This document shows positions 43,446 to 58,985 of a stretch of 64,000 nucleotides of DNA, piece after piece (positions within the stretch are counted from its first letter, which is position 1; each line of letters starts with the position of its first letter). Origin of the DNA: Diphasiastrum complanatum (Eukaryota > Streptophyta > Lycopodiopsida > Lycopodiales > Lycopodiaceae); the NCBI GenBank assembly GCA_029204225.1, contig CM055095.1, positions 25,340,503 through 25,404,502 on the forward strand, read 5' to 3'. A model generated the notes under the pieces. It was given only the letters and a program-made list of their open reading frames with translations. It was not told the DNA's origin and did no database searches. The position numbers were made by a program, and so were the translations under genes.

Positions 43446-46400
43446 CTCCTCCTAAAAAATTATCTATGAAGATTTGGGCATTGATCTTGATATAACTCCA
43501 AGATTAGATCTATGCTTGATGAAAGCACTTTTGCTCAAAGGCTTGGTGAGTAGATCGGCAATACAAGAGGATGAGTTGACATGCTCCAAATAGATTTCTC
43601 CTCCAATAAGCTTTTCTCTCACAAAATGGTGTGCCACTTCTATGTGCTTTCTTCTTGCATGAAATATGGGATGGCAAGAGCTTGGGCCGAGATGTTATCA
43701 CACTTGATCATTGGTAGATCATCCTCCTTGATGCACTTTAGTTCCATTAATAACCTCTTGATCCAAAGCACTTCTTTGGTAGTTGTAGTGAGTGCTTTGT
43801 ACTCGGCCTCACATGAAGAGAGAGATATAGTATCTTGCTTTTTGGAAAGCCAAGATATTAGATTGCCTCCAAGAAAGATAGTGTATGCACTAATAGACTT
43901 TCGATCCATCTTGTCACTTGCAAAGTCCGAATCCGAGTAGCCAATAATGGATAGATCTTCACTTTTATAGAGTAGACCATAATCACAAGATGAAGATACA
44001 TATCTTAGAATCCTCTTGGCCATCTTCCAATGATGGATCTTAGGTTCTTGCATAAATTGACTCAATTTGTGCACACAAAAACTAAGATCGGGCCTAGTAA
44101 TGGTAAGCCAGATTAAGGAGCCTACAAGACTCCTAAAAAGTGTGATGTCCTCAAAGGATCTTTCATCACCTTTGTTAGGATCTTTTACAATTTGCTCCAT
44201 TGGAGTATCTATGCTCTTGGAATTTTCCATATGGAATTTTTTCAACATAGAGTGAGCATATCTAGATTGGCATATAAAGACATGATTTTCATAAAAATCA
44301 ATTTCTAGGCCTAGGATGTAATGTATCTCTCCTAGATCTTGCATTTTAAACTCACATCCAAGTGCTAGCTTGGTTTCATCAACTAGCTTGATACAACTTC
44401 CACAAAGAATAATGTCATCAACATAAATTAGAAGAATGACAATATTGCTATCAACAAACTTTAGATACATGGAAGGATCATAGTCACTAAGAGTAAATCC
44501 TAGTGAGATAAGAAAAGAGTTAAGTCTTGAATACCATGATCTTGGTGGTTGCTTGAGTCCATAAAGACTTTTGAAGAGCAAGCACACTTTGGACTCATCC
44601 TTGATGAATCCTTGAGGTTGTTCCATATAGATCTCCTCCTCAAGATAACCATTTAGAAAAGCATTGGATACATCTAATTGGAACACCTTCCACTTGAAAA
44701 AACAAGCAAGAAAAATAAGAATTCTTATTGTCACCATCTTTGCAACGGGTGCAAAGGTCTCCTCATAATCAAGACCATGGATTTGAGCAAATCCTTAGGC
44801 ACATAATCTTGCTTTATGCTTGTTGATGGTGCCATCATGATTGAACTTGATCCGAAGTACCCACTTGCAACCAATCACATGCTTGTTGGAAGGAGGATCC
44901 ACAAGCTCCCAAGTATTGTTGGTGATCAATGCATCATACTCTTGCTTCATGGCATCATACCACTCCTTGGTATTGACTGCCTATTGTACATTCTTTGGCT
45001 CTTCATGAGAGACATAAAAAACATAATTAGTGGAATCAAGATCCACTTGTTTGCCTTTGTCAACATATGAGAGCCTCTTAGGCTCGGATCTGTCTCTCAT
45101 GGATCTTCTTGGTGAAAAAATCCGAGGAGAGTCTTATTCAAATCTCGACCCCATCACATCATGATTGTCTTCAAAATCAATAATTGATGATGCATCCATA
45201 GATTTCTTGATCTCGGCCTCTTCAAATGATGAGTGTTGATCTTCATGAAAGACAACATCTCTACTTTCAATAACTTGAGAAGTAGAGAGTATAAAGACTC
45301 TATAGGCCTTCTTGGTGGATGAGTATCCAACCATGATCCCTTTGCATGCACTAGGATCTTTCTTCTTTCTTGTTTCCAAGGGAATATGGACAAAGCATAA
45401 GCATCCAAAAACTCTAAGGTGATCAACCTTAGGCTTCTTCAAAAATAAGATTTCATATGGTGACTTTCCTCCAAGAGCTATATGTGGGAGCCTATTGCAA
45501 AGATAATTTGCACAATTAATGGCTTCTCCCCAAAAATCTTTGGGCAAAGATGCCTCAATTCTCATAGATTTTGCACATTCACATAGAGATCTATTCTTTC
45601 TCTCGGCCACTCCATTTTGAGATGGAGAGTAGGCACAAGAAAACTCTCTTTTAATGCCTTCAAGCTCACAAAAATCTTGAAATTTATTGGAGATATATTC
45701 ACCACCTCCATCACTTCTAAGAGCTTTAATCTTGAATGAGAATTGCTTCTCTACATAAGCTTTGAAAATAAGGAAATGATCAAACACCATAGATTTTGAA
45801 GCAAGAAGATATATCCAAGTGAATCTTGTGTAATCATCAATGAAAGTAACAAAACAAGTGGCTCCTCCCTTGCTTGTAGTTGATGAGAAATGCACATCCG
45901 AGTGGATTAAATCCAAAGGATGCTTGCCTTTGATAGAAGATCTTGTAAATGGCTTTTTGTGAGATTTAGCAATAGCACAAGCCTCACAAGGCCTGATCTT
46001 CTTGGAGAATGACTTTGGCAAGCCAATAGCTTTGGATTCTTTGATCATAGAGAGCATGGATTTGTAGTTGGGATGTCCCAACCTCCTATGCCATAATTCC
46101 TCCATAGAGAGCTTGTTCACAAGAGCAACACTACAAGCATTCACATACTCATTTGGATCTAGTTTATAAATGCCACCAAATCTAGATCCTAATGCAAGTA
46201 TCTCATCATTCTTCTTGATAGTGCAAGTATCAACATTGAATTTTACATCAAGGCCATTATCAAGCAATTGGCCAACACTAATAAGATTCTTGATAAGCTT
46301 AGGTACATAAAGAACTCTAGAGAGAGAAAGAACTTTAGAGGATGCAAGCTTCAAGGGAATGTTCCCTATGCCTTCAATAGGACATTCGAAATCATTTGCA

Positions 46401-48205
46401 GTGTATATTGATTTCTTCACTCCATCATAAGGTGCAATAGAAGAGAAAGAGTCCTTGGAGCTACACATATGTGAAGAGGCTCCACTATCAATATACCATA
46501 GGCCGTCCTTCTTGAAAGGAGTAGATGAGAAACTAGAGACCATAAGAGATCCCTCTCCATCACTTGCAATAGTGTCTTCCTTCTCATTGGTAATATTGGC
46601 TTGCTTGAGTTGATTCTTCTTTTTGAAGCAATTGGTGGCATAATGACCTTTCTTGCCACAATAAAAGCACTTGATCTTCTTCTTCTTCTTGAGCTTGGAT
46701 GATGAAGCATTAGAGGAATCATCTTCGTCCTCATCTTTGTCTTTGGATTTGACTTTGTCCTTGCTTGAGGATTGTTGATGTTGGTTCTTGCTCCTCTCTT
46801 TGTGCTTATCCTTGGCAAAGAGAGCTTTGCCATCATTATGAGTGAGAGAAAGCTTGTCCATCCTCAAGAGCTTGTACTCTTGTCTTGATTCTTCTGAAAT
46901 TAGCACACTTTGGAGAGCCTCCAAACTTGGTAGCTCCTCCTTAATGGCATAGGATTGGACAAGATTATCAAATTCACTTCTCAAGCCATTGAGAATGACT
47001 TGAACTAGCTCATTTTGATTGATGGAATCACCAATACAAGCAAGCTCTCTATGAATATCTTTTACTCTCAAAACATAACTAGATGCACTCTCATCACTCT
47101 TTTGGCTACTTTGAAAGATTTGATTCCTAAGAGTGAGAAGACTAGAGGTATTCTTAGCCTCATAGATAGTCTTGAGACAATCCCAAGCTTCTTTGGCTGT
47201 TGTACAAGTACCTATCTCCCTCAATATCTCATTAGAGACATTCATCTTAATGTAGTGGAGAGCCATCCTAGCTCTCTTTTTGTATTTTTGAACCTCTTGA
47301 AGAACTTGTGGTTCTTCTTCAAGGCCAAGAACTATGTCCATCTCGTCTTGAAGGATCAAGATGGACTCCATCCTCATTTTCCAAATTGAATAATTTGAAG
47401 TGGTCAATCTTTCACTTGGTTCCAACAAGGATGAACCCATTGAAGACATTTGAAGTGAAGAAAACTCAAATGATGAACAATAAATGTTGTTACACACTTT
47501 CAATAGGATCCAATAATTGAGTACTATTTCCTCCTATGAAAGATCTTACAACAATTTGTGAATTGATTCTCACTAGCTACTCAAATCTCTCTAAAACAAG
47601 ATCTATTTCACATCAAATGATGGAGTATAGGCAAAGTTAGAATCTAACACTCTTAGCATGTGTGAAATACACTAAGAAACCAAACTGACTCAAATACAAT
47701 GATATTGCATGAAACAAAATGGCTAAGATCTCAAAACAGTGCCTAGATCACATATAGATGAGATTGGCAAGCATACAACTGTGATTTTGGATCAACCAAG
47801 CAATTTCTTGACCAAACCAAATGTGTCCACCCAGGTCTAGGTGCCCTAACTAACCCTCTTCAAAAGCTTATAACTTTTGATTGGCTCAACCAAATGGAAT
47901 GAAACTAATTGCAACAGAAACTAGACAAAAATAGCTTTAAAACAAGCTATCAAGCAAGATAAATGGATCAAACATGAGAGAGAACTTCCAAACTAAAATT
48001 GGATGTTCCTCACACGTGTCTGAGCACCTGATTCCGTACAGTATCAGGTCAGACCCAATCAATGTCCTTTTGATCTCTTTTGATCCAAGATTGAACAAGA
48101 TAGCTAGGAAAATGGGCCTTGACAACTTCTAGCTCAAGATTGATGAAAATTTTCTCACTTAGATGGATCAAAATGCATGGTAACCTTAGGTTGGATCTAA
48201 TACCA

Positions 48206-48942
48206 TGTTGAATTTCACACGTGTGGACTGTCCACTACATGTACTTGTGATCTCCTAAGGTGTGTAGATGCACCAAGATCAAGACTAGATTGAGATTCAA
48301 GATCAATCTTGAATCCTATGGCAAAAACACACTACTACATGCATTCAATCACTTCCAACTCTCACTCACACGTGTGGGAAGTATTCAAAAAATAATCTAA
48401 GTAAAAACAAGCTGCTCTCCTCGGGTAGAGAGAGAAAATGCATCAAGAGCTCTCGGGTAGAGAGAGAAAGCTAGAAATCCAATAACTCACAAAATCCATG
48501 AAATCACCAAATCAATTGACTTCAAAATGAGGAGTACAATGATACTAGTAGGTCCACGAGCTACCACTATGCTTAACTATGATTGGACCACATTTTGTCA
48601 CCTCTTGATCCTATTGGATCATTGATCTATGCACCTCTTAATTCTATTGGACTATATTCAAGCACACCTCAATTTCCTATTGGACCTCACAAGGTTCCAC
48701 CTCTATATCCTATTGGACCTCTTGGAATTCATCAAACAAAAACTTTACACTTGTCTACACTCTAATTAGCAAGTGTTTAGCCTCTTACTCTATTTTGGCT
48801 CAATAGTGGCATTACAAGTGGAAATGCATAATTTGCCATCTATGCCAAATTTATTCCTATCAACATCCTACACCTAGATGCTTGATGTAAAAAACATAAG
48901 ACCCCTATATCTAACATAGATAATCTTTTTCAATTCTTCACA
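48206..48942 (-). repeat. Element B 5' LTR
   Basis: It is virtually identical to 42708-43445, with CACACGTGTG at 48216 and 48367. Confidence 0.96.
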
Positions 48943-49030
48943 AAATGTTGCTTTGCTTGTCTTCTTGTGCCTTCTTCTTCTTGAAGCATTCTGATGCAAA
49001 GTGCCCCTTCTTTCCACAAAAGAAGCACTT
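48943..49030 (-). mobile_element. Old copia element O, middle sliver (gag zinc knuckle)
   Basis: This 88-bp remnant between elements B and C encodes on the minus strand a CCHC knuckle (CFFCGKKGHFASEC). It is bounded by AAATG on the left and CACTT on the right, the target duplications of B and C. Confidence 0.85.
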
Positions 49031-49863
49031 TGTTAAAATATCACTTCCAACTTGCTGTATCTTGTAGATCTCAAGTTATTTGAGCTTGATAGGATCTCAC
49101 ACGTGTGGAGTCTGTTCCCACGTGTGAAATAATGTACATAAGCCATTTTTATTAAGTTAGATTGGTTTTAGCTTGATCTACACTGGTGTGAAATTGACCT
49201 TTGAGTAGAATCTTGAAAATGGTCAAACTTTTTTGGACTTCCATGTGAATGAGTTATTACTCACACATGTCAAGATACCATTCACACGTGTGGATAAGCT
49301 TCTAGAAGATAAGATAGGAAGATTCCATTAGATTCTATTTTATAGGGAATATTCCTATAAATGTGGAAGACTAGCTTTTTGTTTTCTAGCCAAAGAGAAT
49401 AGTCAACTTTGGAAAATGAGCACATATGACTCCCATTGGTGGATATGAATGACTAGGCACTCTTCACACATGTGAAGGCCTGCTAGACAGTACACAGCTT
49501 GTGGATGTACTTGATCTATAATGAGATCAACCAAATCAATAACAAGTTGATGTGACATTGGCAAATTCTAGTTTTGTTGAGATTTCCACATTTGTCTTGA
49601 GTTTTGATGAATGAAATGCATTTTAATGTTAATGTACTTTACTCTCTGTAAATAGGCCATTCAGGTACTGTCCTCCACACGTGTGAGGCCACTTATCCAT
49701 GTTTTTGATCATTTGATCCATTGCTCTTGCTTAAATCATAGTGTAAAGCATCTAGATCAAGATCTAACATCTAGAACTTGATAGATCTTTGGATTAAGCA
49801 ATCCATAACTCTTAATGATTGATAGTACAATCAATATTTGTCCTTTTTCTCCAAAAATTGACA
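49031..49863 (+). repeat. Element C 5' LTR
   Basis: It begins TGTTAAAATATCAC and ends AAATTGACA against the primer site. CACACGTGTG is at 49098, 49283 and 49676, plus near-copies (for example CACACATGTG at 49465). Confidence 0.92.
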
Positions 49864-52800
49864 TGGTATCAGAGCCAAGTCTAAGAGTGATCTAAATGAT
49901 TAATAGTACTTAAGAAATCATTGACAATTTGTTGTTGTTGAGTTCTAATTGAGAGGGCGAGTTCAAAGAGAGAAGTAACATCATTGTTTTTGGTCAAGAT
50001 CGATTTGTGGGCTGCTGAAGTACTTTCCACACGTGTGAAACCATACAACAACCTTCAAATTAACTTCCATAAGTGTCTTTGACCCAAAAAAGTGCATACT
50101 AGTCCAAAATTCAAGGTTTTTAGTGCATTGTCTAGATCTAGGTTCAATCTATTGAATGCTAATGATCAAATAGTGATTTGAGTCATTGAAGTAATTCATT
50201 TTGAAGCATTAGATCAGATCTTTAAGGCTGATTTGTTCAGATATTAAGTGTGTGTGGAATATCAAACCAATTTGAACTAGAATCAATTCCTTTGTGGAGT
50301 GAATTGCTAGGATATTTGTAGTTGATCTATTATACCATCATCCAAGTTGAACTAGGATTGATTGGGCCAAGATTAGAAGCTTCTTGAAAGCTAGAAATCT
50401 ATCTTAGATCACACCTTATCAAGAGAACTTTGAGTGTCTCATAGGCTTTCGTTCAAAATGACATCCATGGGTGGATATATGCTAGAATCTAGTGAGAAAC
50501 TAACTTCCACAAACTATTCCATTTGGAAAGTAAGAATGGAATCACTACTAGTGGTTCATGATCTCTTTGATATTGTCTTAGGAGTTGAGGAAGAGCCTCA
50601 AGATCCCCAAGAACAACTAAAATACAAGAAGAGGATTAGATTAGCCCTACATTGCTTGAAGTTAAATGTAAGCAATGACCTCTTGAAGGAGGTGGCTTCT
50701 TGTACCACATCAAAAGAGGCTTGGGATTCGCTAAAGAACATTTATGAATCCAATAACACTTCAAGAGTGCTTATGCTAAGAAACTTGATCTTGCAAGGCA
50801 TGAGGGGAAGTGGAGAAAATGGACAAGAGTATGTCATAAGGATAAAATCCTTGAACAAAGAATTGGGATCTATAGGAGAGAAGATCCAAGATAATGAACT
50901 AGTACAAGTAATCTTGAATGGATTAGGAGATGAGTTATCTAATCTAGTTCAATCTTTTGCTATTCAAGACCAACTTCCATCAATTGAAAAATTGCATAAT
51001 GTTCTTGTGGCCGAGGAGAGTAGGATTCTACACCTCAAAACAAGAATGGGGTCCTTATCACTACATAATGGTGATGAGAAAGCAAACTTCACATCTAAAG
51101 GCAAGAAGAAGTCTCATCCTTTCAAGAAGATCCAAGGCAAGGAGGCCGAGGCAAAGGATGGAGCATCTACCTCCAAAGGGAAGCAAAAGAACAGAGCAAA
51201 GTTGAAGTGTTTCTTTTGTGGGAAGAAAGGACACTTTGCTTCCGAATGCTATAAGAAGAAGAATGCACAAGGGAATGAAGATCAAGGCAATCTTGCACAA
51301 GGGGAGGAGGAAGATGATGGATTCAACACATCCTTGATGGTAGCACCTACACCAACATCAAGCCAAGACTCATGGTGGATTGATAGTGGGGCTAGTTCCC
51401 ACATGCCATTCAACAAGCATTATTTCTCTTATCTACTTTCTTGCAGTGATTCTAAGAAATCAATCTACACAGCTAGTGATCAAGAATGCAAGATAGATGG
51501 CATAGGATCTATTCCATTATGCTTAGGATCTTCTAAAAGGATAGATCTTGATAATGTTTTGTATGTTCCATCCATTACAAAAAACTTGCTTAGTGTTGGT
51601 CAATCAATAGACAATGGACTAGATGTACATTTCAAGAATGGAGTGTGTTCCATCTTGAAAAATAATAAGTGCATAGCTAGTGGCATTAAGCAAGGAAGAC
51701 TTTTCAAGTTGGATGCTAATGTGGCTATTGAAAGTGTGAATATGGTTAGGGAGGAGTCGACTCAAGTGGAGCTTTGGCACAAAAGATTGGGCCATCCTAA
51801 TCTTCAATCAATGGAATCCATGGCATCAAAGGAGCTAGCTCTTGGCCTACCAAAAGCTTTCAAGAAGTGTGGCAAAGTGTGTGAGGCATGTGGCCTTGCA
51901 AAGTCACACAGGACTTTCTACAAGAGATCTTTAACAAGATCTACCTCACCTTTAGATCTTATCCATTCGGATGTACATAATTTTTCTCATGAAAGTAATG
52001 GAGGAGCTTCAATGTATGTGGCTTTTATTGATGATTGTACTAGATACACTTGGATTGAATTATTGCCTAAGAAAAGCCTTGTATATGAAGCTTTTGTAAA
52101 GTTTAAGTCTCTAGTGGAAAAGCAACTTAGTTCTTGCATTAAAGTTCTAAGATGTGATAATGGAGGAGAGTATATCTCCAACAAGATGAGAGACTTTTGT
52201 GAGATCAATGGCATTAAGAGAAAACTCACTTGTCCTTACACCCCCCAACAAAATGGGGTGGCCGAGAGGAAAAATAGGAGTCTTTGTGAATGTACAAAGT
52301 CTTTAAGACTTGATGCATCTCTACCCGTCACTTTTTTGGGGGAGGCCATAACTTGTGCTAATTACTTATGTAATAGGCTTCCTAGTAGTGCTATTGGTGG
52401 GATCTCACCATTTCAAGCTTTGTTTGGCAATAAGCCCAATGTAAAAGATTTTAAAGTGTTTGGATGTATATGTTATGTCCACATTCCTTTGGAAACAAGA
52501 AGGAAAGAAGATGCAACTTCCTTCAAAGGAATATCTGTAGGCTATAGTGAAAATAGCAAAGGATATAGGATATTTGATCCTATTCCAAAGAAAGTAAAAG
52601 TTAGCAAGGATGTCTTGTTTGATGAATCTCAAAGTTACAAGTTGTTTCCAAATTCATCTAATCTCTTAGGTGATGAAGATCTTGGAACACCCGAGGGAGA
52701 GTCTCTTGAAAGTGATCTTTTTGAAGATCAAAATTATGTGCCAAAGGAGCCGAGAAGATCCACAAGGAGCAAGGCCGAGCCTTCAAGGCTCACATACTTT

Positions 52801-54432
52801 GAGAAAGGATAGCAAAGGGAAGACACATCTCCTTCTACCTCTTACTCTTTTCTAACCATGATGCTTGAAGAGCCATCATGTTATGAAGATGCAAGTAGAT
52901 CACAAGTTTGGAGAGATGCAATGCAAGTAGAGTTTGATGCTTTGATAGATAATCAAACTTGGAATCTTGTACACCTTCCATATGGGAAGAAGCCACCTGC
53001 ATGTAAGTGGATCTATACATTAAAGTACAATAAAGATGGATCTATAAGTAAGTACAAAGCTAGATTGGTTGCTAAGGGGTTTCTTCAAACTAAAGGCATA
53101 GATTATGAAGAAACATTTGCTCCTGTAGCAAAACTTATTACCATTAGATTGATCATTTGTATTGCTACTTTATTCAAGTGGAAACTCTATCAAATGGATG
53201 TGACAAATGCCTTTTTGACTGGCTACTTGGAGGAGGAAATATACATGTTGCAACCCGAGGGCTTCATCAAGGATGGTGAGGAGGACAAGGTTTGCCACTT
53301 AAGGAAGAGCCTATATGGCTTGAAGCAAGCACCTAGGGCTTGGTACTCTAGGTTGCATGATTTTCTCTACTCTCTTGGCTTTGTGATTAGCTCTTAGGAC
53401 CCTTCTTTGTACATCAAATGTAATGATGGAAAGATCATCATTTTAGTACTTTATGTTGATGATATCATATTGACAAGAAATGATGTTGAAGGCATAAGAA
53501 ATGTTAAAGTTTCCTTGTCTAGTGAATTCAAGATGGTAGGTCTAGGACGTCTTAAGTTCATACTTGGAATAGAAGTTACTAGAGGTAGTGATTTTACTTT
53601 TATAAGTCAATCAAAGTATGCTGCTTCCATTCTTGAGAGGTTTGGCATGAAAGATTGTGAAGGGATTGACACCCCTATAGAGCAAACTTGTAAAGTTACT
53701 AATGATTGTGATGAAGCATCCTTTGAGGACATCACACTCTTTAGGAAGCTAATAGGCTCCTTAATCTATTTGACAATCACTAGACCAGATTTGAGTTATA
53801 GTGTAAGCAAGTTAAGTCAATATATGCAAGGTCCCTTGATGCATCATTGGAAAAGTGCCAAGAGAGTGCTTAGATATGTCTCTTCTACTAGATTGTTTGG
53901 CATTCTCTATCAAGGATATAACTTGTACTTGAGAGCATTTTCGGTTCAGGTTTTGCAAGAGATAAGATGGATAGAAGATCCATAAGTTCATTTGTCACTT
54001 TTCTTTGTGGAGGAGTGATATCTTGGCTTTCCAAAAAGCAAGATACAATTTCTCTTTCCTCTTGTGAAGCCGAGTACAAGGCATTGACTTCAACAACCAA
54101 AGAACTCCTATGGCTAAGAAGACTTTTGGTGGAGCTTCAAGTGCTAAAGGTTGAGGAGGTCCCTTGCATCTATTGTGACAATCAAGCTTCTCAACAAATT
54201 GCTACCAATCCGATCTTCCATGCTAGAACAAAGCATATTGATATAGCTCATCACTTTGTGAGGGAGAAGGTGCAATCCAAGGAGGTTCAACTTCATCATG
54301 TGCCTTCCTCCGAGTGCATAGCTAATATCTTAACCAAACCTTTGGCTAAAGATTCATTTTTCAAGTTAAGAAATGCTCTTGGAGTTGTAGATATGTGTAC
54401 ATTAGACTTGCCAACTTAGAAGTGAGGAGTCG

Positions 54433-55245
54433 TCTTAAAATATCACTTCCAACTTGTTGTATCTTGTAGATCTCAAGTTATTTGAGCTTGATAGGATCTC
54501 ACACTTGTGGAATCTGTTTCCACGTGTGAAAGAATGTACATAAGTCATTTTTATTAAGTCAGATTGGTTTTAGCTTGACGTACACTAGTGTGAAATTGAC
54601 TTTTGAGTAGAATCTTGAAAATGGTCGAATTGGTCAAACTTTTTTGGACTTCCATGTGAATGAGTTATTACTCACACATGTCAAGATACCATTCACACGT
54701 GTGGATAAGCTTCTAGAAGATAAGATAGGAGGATTCCATTAGATCCTATTATATAGGGAATATTCCTATAAATGTGGAAGACTAACTTTTTGTTTTCTAG
54801 CCAAAGAGAATAGTCCATTGGTGGATCTGAATGACTAGGCACTCTTCACACGTGTGAAGGCCTGCTGGACAGTACACAGCTCATGGATGTACTTGATCTA
54901 TAAAGAGATCAACCAAATCAATAACAAGTTGATGTGACATTGGCAAATTCTAGTTTTGTTGAGATTTCCACATTTGTCTTGAGTTTTGATGATTGAAATG
55001 CATTTGAATGTTAATGTACTTTACTCTCTGTAAACAGGCCATACAGGTACTGTCCTCCACACGTGTGAGGCCGCTCATCCATGTTTTTGATCATTTGATC
55101 AATTGCTCTTGCTTAAATCATTGTGTAAAGCATCTAGATCAAGATCTAACATCTAGAACTTGATAGATATTTGGATTAAGCAATCAATAACTCTTAATGA
55201 TTGATAGTACAATCAATATTTGTCCTTTCTCTTTGAAAATTGACA
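54433..55245 (+). repeat. Element C 3' LTR
   Basis: It matches the 5' LTR with scattered substitutions and two visible indels. CACACGTGTG is at 54694, 54847 and 55058. Confidence 0.92.
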
Positions 55246-55880
55246 CACTTGTACTTGGATTTGTCTTTCTTACCTTTGCCCTTTGAGCTTGAAGGTTCAT
55301 CCTCCTCCTTGGCTTCCTTTTGATGATTCTTCTTAGCTCCATTGGTCTTCTTCTTGCCTTTGAATGAGAAATTTGCCTTCTCATCTCCATCCTATAGTGA
55401 CAAGGAGTTCATCCTAGCCTTTGTGTGGAGCATCATACACTCTTCAGCTACAATTACATTATAAAATTTATCAATTGTAGGCAAAATGTCTTGGATGGCA
55501 GAACTTTGGACCAAATTTGTGAACTCATCACCAAGGCCATTTAGGATCACTTGGAAAAGCTCATTATCATGAATCTTCTCTCCAATAGAGGCTAAATCTT
55601 TGTTGAGAGATTTGATTTTAAGCACATAATCTTGTGCATTTTCCTCACTTCTTCTCATGCTTTGCAAAATTTGATTCCTAATCATGAGTACTCTGGAAGT
55701 GTTATTAATTTCATAAATGGATTTCAATGAATCCCATGCCTCTTTGGCTGATGTACAAGAAGAAACTTCTTTCAGAAGATCAACTCAATTTTGTCAATTT
55801 TTGGACAAGAAATGGCTGATGTTTTTTCAAGACCTGTTAATCACTTTAAGAGGGCTTGATCCCAACCTTAACTAATTATA
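55246..55880 (-). mobile_element. Old copia element O, right part (gag and leader)
   Basis: The minus frame contains the gag core (MKSIYEINNTSRVLMIRNQI, ELFQVILNGLGDEFTNLVQS) and a Lys-rich linker, then a shortened gag start and leader-like sequence resembling 31.3-31.4 kb. It begins at the CACTT duplication of element C. It is broken. Confidence 0.85.
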
Positions 55881-55989
55881 TTCAATGTTTTATAAACTTC
55901 ATAAAACCATCATAATAAAAAAATGAAACAACATTTCAAAACAACACATGATTTTTAAAAATCCAAATATCATAAAAATACAAAATGGC

Positions 55990-57340
<1,351 letters not shown>

Positions 57341-58985
57341 TTATGGAATAGTCCTAATATGGTAGACAACCCTCGGATATTCGAGATTGTTGATTAAGCC
57401 TCAATCTAATATTATGTCAAGGCTAGTTTATAACTAATAACCTTGAGAGGACATCATTTCAGATGTATTATAATTAAAAAAACAATATAAAATTTTAATC
57501 TTGCAGATTTTTATGTCTTTATTTTCATAGCTAATATTTTTTTTTTGAAAAGTTTAAAAAATTAAAATATCATATGTTGGTCCCACAATGTTGTAACATA
57601 TGTTGTAATTTGTCGGTCCCACAATGCAAGTCACTCATGGTTTTCATGTGTACAAGTTAAATTTCAACTCATTTGCCATGACTTTTCATGACTTTTCATT
57701 GGATGGAGTGAGGCCTGCAGTGCAGGTCACCCTGAGGTGCATTCCTTAAGTAGAATCGAGATTGAACACCAATACCAATGCAATATAATGTAGACTTAAT
57801 GAAGACAATAACTTAAGCTAGATAGCTTTAAAGATTCTTGAAACTTAAGGGTGGACTTGTGATTTGAATATCCATACTAAATAGTAAATCTCTAATCAAG
57901 TGTCACCAATAGAATAAAGTGCTCTTATCATTTTACAAGCTAAAAGGACCATCAAGGACCATCAATATTATGAACCCTACACAATAATCAAATTCATCAA
58001 TTTGCATCAATATCATGAATCATTAAACTAGCACTATGTAGTGAATATTTAATGATCAATCAAATACTAAACTAATTCACCAACTACACTAAATAAAGAC
58101 TGTTTGACTTCATTAAAAAGGTAAAATCTACCTCAAAATAAACTTTGAGTGAGAAATGAAATGTCAAAAATTCAATGCTTCATTTCTATAACAATTATTT
58201 ATTGCAAATCCGGAAAAATCACTCTAATAATTTTAATGATACTTTGATGCATCTTTTAAAAATATTTTGAAAAATATCCAAAAAGTACCACTTAGTCTAA
58301 TGTGGCAGGTGTCTTTTATGGTATACCAAAACATTCATACCACAACATTCTTGTTGTTTTCTCAATTGAAGTGTTTTGTATTGTACTTATTCAGTGACTT
58401 AATTATTGTATCACTGAAAAGAATATTGGTCATTCACAATGATGTGGTTGAATAATGCTTAAGATAGAGTCCCATCAAGAGTACATCCATAGCACATAAG
58501 AATATTCATAGCTATGACCGCAAGCCCAATGCTCAAAGAATCACACATCAAAGTGCCATATCCATTTTGCTACTGATCTGAGATAGCTGAATGTGAATTC
58601 AAGTTTTTTCATAGGAATAATAAGTGCATATGAATTTGTATACCGTAATGAGATATTAGAAGATCAGCAGCTCATTTTGTGCTGAACTCTCACCTTTATT
58701 CTAATGATCATATACTTTTCCGGAAAACCAAATTACCGACTGCCTTGATTCACATGTATGACATTGCAGCTTATGTCTACTGATATTGCAGCTTATGTTT
58801 ACTGAGATACAGAAATATGCTTATTGTGTATAAAGCTAATACTTTTTTTCTCGCTCCAGTGCATGAGGTGTGCAGCTGAGCAACAAACAGGACATTATAC
58901 TAGTAACTGTACTGGCTATCCATTTGAAATCTGCTGTCAGCTGCGGATCACAGTATGAGCAGCAGCACTTAGCTGATCAGTGAGA
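57341..58985. other. Intergenic, includes the 3' side of the Root_cap gene
   Basis: I see no gene. Small tandem repeats occur near 57571-57637 (GGTCCCACAATG twice) and 58773-58810 (CATTGCAGCTTATGT-type). TTTATT at 58695-58700 reads AATAAA on the minus strand, 285 bp after the Root_cap stop, and could be its polyadenylation signal. Confidence 0.5.
58695..58700 (-). promoter_or_regulatory. Candidate polyadenylation signal AATAAA for the Root_cap gene
   Basis: This is the first exact AATAAA I noticed downstream of the stop on the minus strand. Plant signals are loose, so this is only a candidate. Confidence 0.3.

Larger units (their letters stand above)
42708..48942 (-). mobile_element. Young Ty1/copia element B, complete in structure
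   Basis: LTRs of 738 and 737 bp (42708-43445, 48206-48942) differ at only about three positions by eye. A perfect 5-bp duplication, AAATG, flanks it (42703-42707, 48943-48947). The primer site (complement of TGGTATTAGATCC) abuts the 5' LTR at 48193-48205, and the purine tract is at 43446-43455. The coding part on the minus strand runs gag (knuckle CFYCGKKGHYATNC), protease (DSGASSH), integrase, RT (YVDDII), then RNase H. It looks nearly whole, with perhaps a few breaks. The insertion is very recent. It is nested in element O. Confidence 0.95.
49031..55245 (+). mobile_element. Ty1/copia element C, complete in structure
   Basis: LTRs lie at 49031-49863 and 54433-55245, similar but with many differences and some indels, so C is older than B. 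A perfect duplication, CACTT, flanks it (49026-49030, 55246-55250). The primer site TGGTATCAGAGCC begins at 49864. Gag, protease and integrase occupy about 50.43-52.8 kb (knuckle CFFCGKKGHFASEC; WWIDSGASSHM; WHKRLGHPNLQS; HSDVHNF; DNGGEYIS). RT and RNase H follow at 52.86-54.42 kb (CKWIYTLKYNKDG, YVDDII). It looks almost whole, with about two or three breaks. Confidence 0.95.
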
